This document shows, one piece after another, positions 60,411 to 64,000 of a stretch of 64,000 nucleotides of DNA. The translations under genes and the position numbers were made by a program. Positions within the stretch are counted from its first letter, which is position 1, and every line of letters starts with the position of its first letter. A model generated the notes under the pieces. It did no database searches and had not been told where the DNA came from. It saw only the letters and a program-made list of their open reading frames with translations. Origin of the DNA: a bacterium (GTDB taxonomy: Bacteria; Zhuqueibacterota; Zhuqueibacteria; Oleimicrobiales; Geothermoviventaceae); NCBI GenBank assembly GCA_028275345.1, contig JAPWUV010000010.1, positions 120,738-184,737 of the forward strand, written 5' to 3'.

Positions 60411-61645
60411 GTCTTCCCCCAGCGGGCACAGGCCTGACGGAATATCTCCTCGTATCTGGCCACACAGGATTCGCGAGAGAAATGCTCCTCGGCATAAAGC
60501 CGGCCCCGCCACCCCATTTCATGAGCCTGCTCAGGATTATGGTAAAGCGAAAGGATAGCTTGAGCCAGCCCCTGTGCATCCCCCGCTTCTACGCAGAGGC
60601 CACATCCGGCCTCGGCCACGATCTTGGGAGCATCGCCGTTGAGTGGAAGACTGGCTACCACTGGCCGACCAGCGGCCATGATGTTGAGCAATTTGGAGGG
60701 CACCACCGGTGTGGTCAGGTTTTTATTGAGATTGATCATGCTGATATCCGAAGCAGCCAGCACCTCCGGGTACCTGCTCCAGGGCTGCATGGGGAGGAAT
60801 ATCATATTGCCTAACCCCAGTCGGCGGGCCTGTTCCTCGGTTTTCGCCCTTTCCGGACCGTCGCCCACCATCAGAAAGACGATATCCTGGTAATCTCGCA
60901 AATAGTGGGCTGCTTCAACGATGACGAGCATATCCTGGCACCAGCCCATGGTGCCAGCGTAGGAAATGACAAAACGGCCATCCAGTCCGTGCTCGTGGCT
61001 GAATGAGTTTTCCCTTGGAAGGGGACGAACCCGTTCAACGTCTACCCAATTGTGTACCACCCGGACGCGCTCCGGATGCCCTCCATGAGCCAGCACATGC
61101 TCCCGGTTGCCAGGTGAGTGGACAGTAACAAAATCGGCTTTGCGATAGATAAACCGTTCGATGGCCTCAAAGAGGCGGATGAGAACCTTGTTTTTCAATA
61201 AGCCTAAGAGCACAGCCTCTTTAGGGAAAAGGTCCTGCACGTTGACCACAAAGGGGATGCGCCGGATGCGGCTGAGGCCGTACGCCGCCAGGCCCAAAGG
61301 AAGTGGCGGAGAGTAAATGAGCACCACATCTTGTCGGCCGGAGAACAGCGCGCCGAGGAAAAGGATTGCTGGAACCAAGAAGTGTTCAAGCCCTCGCAGG
61401 AGGAGGTTCGTCCTGGGCATGGTCGGCGTCCAGAGTCGGAGCACTTGGACACCATTTATCTCCTCCCACATCAAGCGCCTAGCTCGATAAGGCTCCGGTC
61501 GTTCCTTAATGTTATAGCGAGGAAAGCCCGTCACTACTGTCACATGATGGCCTCGTTGGACCAAGCTCTCGGCCAACTCGTAGAAAAGGTGTGCAGCCCC
61601 GCCGATTTCGGGTGGGAAGTAATTGGTGAGGATCAGGGTTTTCAT
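60404..61645 (-). CDS. Glycosyltransferase family 4 (WbuB-like)
   Basis: 413 residues. The start overlaps the stop of the next upstream gene (ATGA). Typical GT-B features are TLILTNYFPPEIGGAAHLFYELAESLVQRGHHV, VIYSPPLPLGLAAYGLSRIR (LIYSPPLPL), FVVNVQDLFPKEAVLLGLL, VVHNWVDVERVRPLPREN, ISYAGTMGWCQDM and the Glu-x7-Glu-like nucleotide-sugar region PVVPSKLLNIMAAGRPVVASL. It resembles WbuB, which adds FucNAc or related sugars to lipid-linked intermediates. It shares the lower G+C of its neighbours. Confidence 0.92.
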   Translation of the reverse strand: MKTLILTNYFPPEIGGAAHLFYELAESLVQRGHHVTVVTGFPRYNIKERPEPYRARRLMWEEINGVQVLRLWTPTMPRTNLLLRGLEHFLVPAILFLGALFSGRQDVVLIYSPPLPLGLAAYGLSRIRRIPFVVNVQDLFPKEAVLLGLLKNKVLIRLFEAIERFIYRKADFVTVHSPGNREHVLAHGGHPERVRVVHNWVDVERVRPLPRENSFSHEHGLDGRFVISYAGTMGWCQDMLVIVEAAHYLRDYQDIVFLMVGDGPERAKTEEQARRLGLGNMIFLPMQPWSRYPEVLAASDISMINLNKNLTTPVVPSKLLNIMAAGRPVVASLPLNGDAPKIVAEAGCGLCVEAGDAQGLAQAILSLYHNPEQAHEMGWRGRLYAEEHFSRESCVARYEEIFRQACARWGKTC

Positions 61646-63912
61646 GCGCCGCAGCTCCCTGTTTCCTGTGGCTCGTTCACGAATAGGGAGTGCGGATCAA
61701 CCGCTACAGGCTGGGTAGTGCGCAGCGACTTCTCAATGGCGAAGGTTGCCAGGGTGGTGTAGACGTACTCCTCAAAGGGCACCGGCGCCGGGCCACCGGT
61801 GCGGATGGCCGAGAGCAGCGCCTCCACCTCGCCCTGGTGCCCCCGGTCCACGCTGAGCCAGTTACGAATGCTCTTCTTGCGCCCGCCCCGGATGAAGGTG
61901 GCGGCCTTGAAGTTCTCAATGACCCCCACGGCCCCGCCACCGAAGACCTCCACCCGTTCCCGGGGGTAGCGTTTGTCCCCTCCGGCCACGTAGGTGATGG
62001 AGCCAATGGCCCCGTTGGCCATCTTCAGGGTGATGACCACGTTATCGCTGGGCTGGTAGCCGGGGGATTCCAGCGTTTCGGCGTAGACCCGCACGGGGAC
62101 GGATCCGGTCAGGTACTGGATCAGGTCCACGAAGTGGCACACCTCGCCGATGATGCGCCCTCCGCCCTGCTCTGGGTCATGGGTCCAGTGGTCGGGCGGC
62201 ACCGGTCCGGCATTGACGGTGCAGTGCACGGCCAGAGGCTCCGCAGCGCCGGCGAAACGGCCCTTCAGCCAGCGGGTGAAGGGGGAGAAACGACGGTTAA
62301 ATCCCACCATTAGAACGTTGGAACGCTGAACGTTGAACGTTTCAACGACTCCCCGCAATTGCTCCAGATTGAGTGCCAGCGGCTTCTCTACAAAGACGTG
62401 CTTGTCGGCGCGCAGGGCTTCGGCCACGAGATGGGCGTGGGAGCCGTGGCGGGTGAGGATGAAGACCAGGGCAATCTCGGGGTCATTCAGGATCTCATGG
62501 TAATCGGTGGTGCAGTATTCAAAGCCGAACTTGTCGGCGACGTGGCGGGCGCTGAGGCCGGTGGACGTCGCCACGCCCCGGAAGTGAATGCCCCTGAGTC
62601 CCTTCATGGCCGGGAGCAGCGTGCCCGTGGCGAACTGCCCGGCTCCGATGAGTCCCACGCCTAAGGGGCCGGATGGCGTGGAAGAGACAGAAGGGACAGA
62701 AGAGACAGACGAGACAGAGGACATCTGGCCCCTCTGGCTCCCCTGGCCCGTCTGCTCCCTCTTCACAGCAACAGTGCGACTCAAATCCGGCTCACCCTCG
62801 TATGTCAGCAAAACGCCGATATACGCTTCTTTTCCCTCCAGGATGAGTTCGTAGGCCTCCAGGGCGCGGTCAATGGGAAACCGGTGGGTGATGAGGTGGT
62901 CCACGCGGACAGTGCCCTTGGCCAGCTGAGCCAGGAACTCCTCCATGTTGCGTCTGGCCGTCCAGCGGGCGTAGGCAAGGGGATAATCCAGGCCCTTTTC
63001 GGTATAGTTGGGGTCGTAGAGGCCCGGCCCCCAGGCGCGGGAGACGACGAGTTCCAGTTCCTTGTCGTAGAAGGGCTTGCGGGGGACCTCCAGCCCCACC
63101 AGCCCGGCGGCGACGATGCGCCCCCGCTCGCGGCAGAGTTCGGCGGCCTGCTCCAGGGGTTCGTTGCTGGGGGTGGCGGCCAGGATGATGACCGCATCGG
63201 CGCCCTGATTTCCCGTCCGCTGACGGCAGATAGCGGACAGGGTGGAGTAGTCGGTGGCGACGGCTTCGGCGCCATGTTGGAGGGCCATTTCTGCTTTTTG
63301 GGGATTGATGTCCACGCCGAGGACGTGGCAGCCGGCCGCGTTGAGCAGTTGCACAGCGATCTGACCCAGGAGCCCCAAGCCGATGACGACGACGGTTTCG
63401 CCCAGGGAGACTTGGGCCATGCGAACGGCCTCCAGCGCGATGCCGCCCAGCGCCACAAAAGCAGCCGCCTCAAAATCCACACCCTCGGGAATCTTCACGC
63501 AGAGATTCACCGGGACCGAGACCACCTCGGCATGGCCTGCATAGCCGCTGCCCGCGCAGGCCACCCGATCGCCGACGGCGAAGCCCTGGACGCCAGGGCC
63601 GACGTCCATGACCACGCCAGCGGAAGAGTAGCCCAGGGGCACGGGCGTATCCAGCCGGCCCATGGCCTGGCGCCAGGCTTCCAGAATGCCCTCGGCCTGA
63701 GCCTTGGCGATGACCTGGCGCACCAGGTCCGGCCGGGCCAACGCCTTGCCCACCAGGGACTTCTTGGCCAGTTCCAGCATGTACTTTTCCGTGCCCACGC
63801 TGACGAGAGAAGCCATGGTGCGGACAAGGATACAACCCGCACGAACCACTGGCCCCGGCACGTTGGCGACGCACAGGTGACCACTACGGTAATTTTGAAC
63901 GAATTGTTTCAC
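61642..63912 (-). CDS. Fused zinc-type alcohol dehydrogenase and Gfo/Idh/MocA oxidoreductase
   Basis: 756 residues. The N-terminal half (1-370) is a medium-chain dehydrogenase: GPVVRAGCILVRTMASLVSVGTEKY, GYSSAGVVMDVGPGVQGFAVGDRVAC, VVVIGLGLLGQIAVQLLNAAGC. After a Ser/Val/Pro linker (about 398-412), the C-terminal half (415-756) is a Gfo/Idh/MocA oxidoreductase: GVGLIGAGQFATGTLLPAM, EKPLALNLEQL (catalytic EKP), GRIIGEVCHFVDLIQYLTG with the conserved Asp/His pair. Such bi-domain proteins are found in surface-polysaccharide loci and are thought to act on nucleotide sugars. Linker and residues about 524-534 are encoded by short tandem repeats. It is 5' to the glycosyltransferase and overlaps it. 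Confidence 0.9.
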   Translation of the reverse strand: MKQFVQNYRSGHLCVANVPGPVVRAGCILVRTMASLVSVGTEKYMLELAKKSLVGKALARPDLVRQVIAKAQAEGILEAWRQAMGRLDTPVPLGYSSAGVVMDVGPGVQGFAVGDRVACAGSGYAGHAEVVSVPVNLCVKIPEGVDFEAAAFVALGGIALEAVRMAQVSLGETVVVIGLGLLGQIAVQLLNAAGCHVLGVDINPQKAEMALQHGAEAVATDYSTLSAICRQRTGNQGADAVIILAATPSNEPLEQAAELCRERGRIVAAGLVGLEVPRKPFYDKELELVVSRAWGPGLYDPNYTEKGLDYPLAYARWTARRNMEEFLAQLAKGTVRVDHLITHRFPIDRALEAYELILEGKEAYIGVLLTYEGEPDLSRTVAVKREQTGQGSQRGQMSSVSSVSSVPSVSSTPSGPLGVGLIGAGQFATGTLLPAMKGLRGIHFRGVATSTGLSARHVADKFGFEYCTTDYHEILNDPEIALVFILTRHGSHAHLVAEALRADKHVFVEKPLALNLEQLRGVVETFNVQRSNVLMVGFNRRFSPFTRWLKGRFAGAAEPLAVHCTVNAGPVPPDHWTHDPEQGGGRIIGEVCHFVDLIQYLTGSVPVRVYAETLESPGYQPSDNVVITLKMANGAIGSITYVAGGDKRYPRERVEVFGGGAVGVIENFKAATFIRGGRKKSIRNWLSVDRGHQGEVEALLSAIRTGGPAPVPFEEYVYTTLATFAIEKSLRTTQPVAVDPHSLFVNEPQETGSCGA
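62313..62341. repeat. Short tandem repeat inside the fused oxidoreductase gene
   Basis: GAACGTTG, GAACGCTG, AACGTTG, AACGTT run head to tail inside the Gfo/Idh/MocA half. It encodes part of ETFNVQRSNVLM just after the EKPLALNLEQL motif, where relatives carry an ordinary helix. Confidence 0.6.
62683..62718. repeat. Four 9-base tandem repeats encoding the interdomain linker
   Basis: Units AGAGACAGA, AGGGACAGA, AGAGACAGA, CGAGACAGA. On the coding (minus) strand they give the SSVSSVPSVSS linker between the dehydrogenase and oxidoreductase halves. Confidence 0.75.
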
Positions 63913-64000
63913 GGCTGTCGATGAACGTACACAACGGGCAGTTCGTAACGTATCTCAACCGACCACCCGGGAGGCTTACGCCCAATCACCAATAACGAAT

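Noticed and set aside
49725-64000. Phage or transposon content in the polysaccharide region
   Set aside because: No transposase, integrase, terminal repeats or tRNA-linked attachment site was found; mosaic composition alone does not show a mobile element.

Overview
The window is about 60% G+C, densely coded bacterial DNA with short intergenic gaps and readable sigma-70 promoters (TTGACA-17-TAnnnT). Three secreted proteins end in a FlgD-like / type IX-type C-terminal sorting domain with a YPNPF or FPNPF-like signature. There is also a bacterial myo-inositol-phosphate synthase beside a CDP-alcohol phosphatidyltransferase, an FCB-type thymidylate kinase P-loop, a lysine 6-transaminase and PPi-type phosphofructokinase. 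Together these suggest a Gram-negative member of the FCB superphylum outside the classical Bacteroidetes (for example a KSB1-, Calditrichota- or Zixibacteria-like lineage). This placement is inference from gene content, not a phylogeny. No rRNA, CRISPR array, insertion sequence or prophage was seen. One tRNA gene (Gln-TTG) is present.

Layout. 0-9 kb, minus strand, is housekeeping: tsaD (cut by the window edge), a YbbR-domain protein, two small unknown proteins, the rpsF-ssb-rpsR-rplI operon, pth, rplY, prs, tRNA-Gln, ispE and a flippase-like membrane protein. 9-12.5 kb, plus strand: a LarA-type racemase, an NlpC/P60 lipoprotein and an RlmD-type methyltransferase. 12.5-20.4 kb, minus strand: a low-affinity phosphate transporter with its PhoU-like partner, a secreted subtilase, a cyclophilin lipoprotein and a large multiheme cytochrome c carrying a surface-sorting domain. 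20.6-21.6 kb: an aldo/keto reductase. 22-40 kb, plus strand, is central metabolism: PPi-type phosphofructokinase behind a structured leader, aldehyde dehydrogenase plus lysine 6-transaminase, rsmI, CDP-alcohol phosphatidyltransferase, panD, inositol-phosphate synthase, a MATE pump, tmk, a CtpA-like protease, pyruvate phosphate dikinase, an HAD phosphatase, YchF and a second flippase-like protein. 40-49.6 kb: acyl-ACP thioesterase, a second aldo/keto reductase, and a minus-strand run of M1 peptidase, membrane protein, SPOUT methyltransferase, DHH phosphoesterase, UroD-family protein and an unknown. 49.7-64 kb, minus strand, is a surface polysaccharide cluster: sorted surface protein, Wzi-like barrel, FAD reductase, WbaP-type initiating transferase, WecB epimerase, nucleotide-sugar epimerase, formyltransferase, polysaccharide deacetylase, glycosyltransferase and a fused dehydrogenase/oxidoreductase.

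How the genes work together. PPi-type phosphofructokinase and pyruvate phosphate dikinase point to a pyrophosphate-linked, reversible glycolysis. Lysine 6-transaminase and aldehyde dehydrogenase should convert lysine to 2-aminoadipate. Inositol-phosphate synthase and the CDP-alcohol transferase suggest inositol phospholipid (or a related inositol solute). The multiheme cytochrome with a surface-sorting tail is a candidate for electron transfer at or outside the outer membrane. The polysaccharide cluster looks mosaic: the 58.8-61.6 kb part is visibly less G+C-rich than its flanks and is bordered by a degenerate inverted repeat and a glycosyltransferase remnant, consistent with lateral assembly.

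Coordinates marked as chosen starts rest on Shine-Dalgarno spacing and family start positions and have not been verified by alignment.
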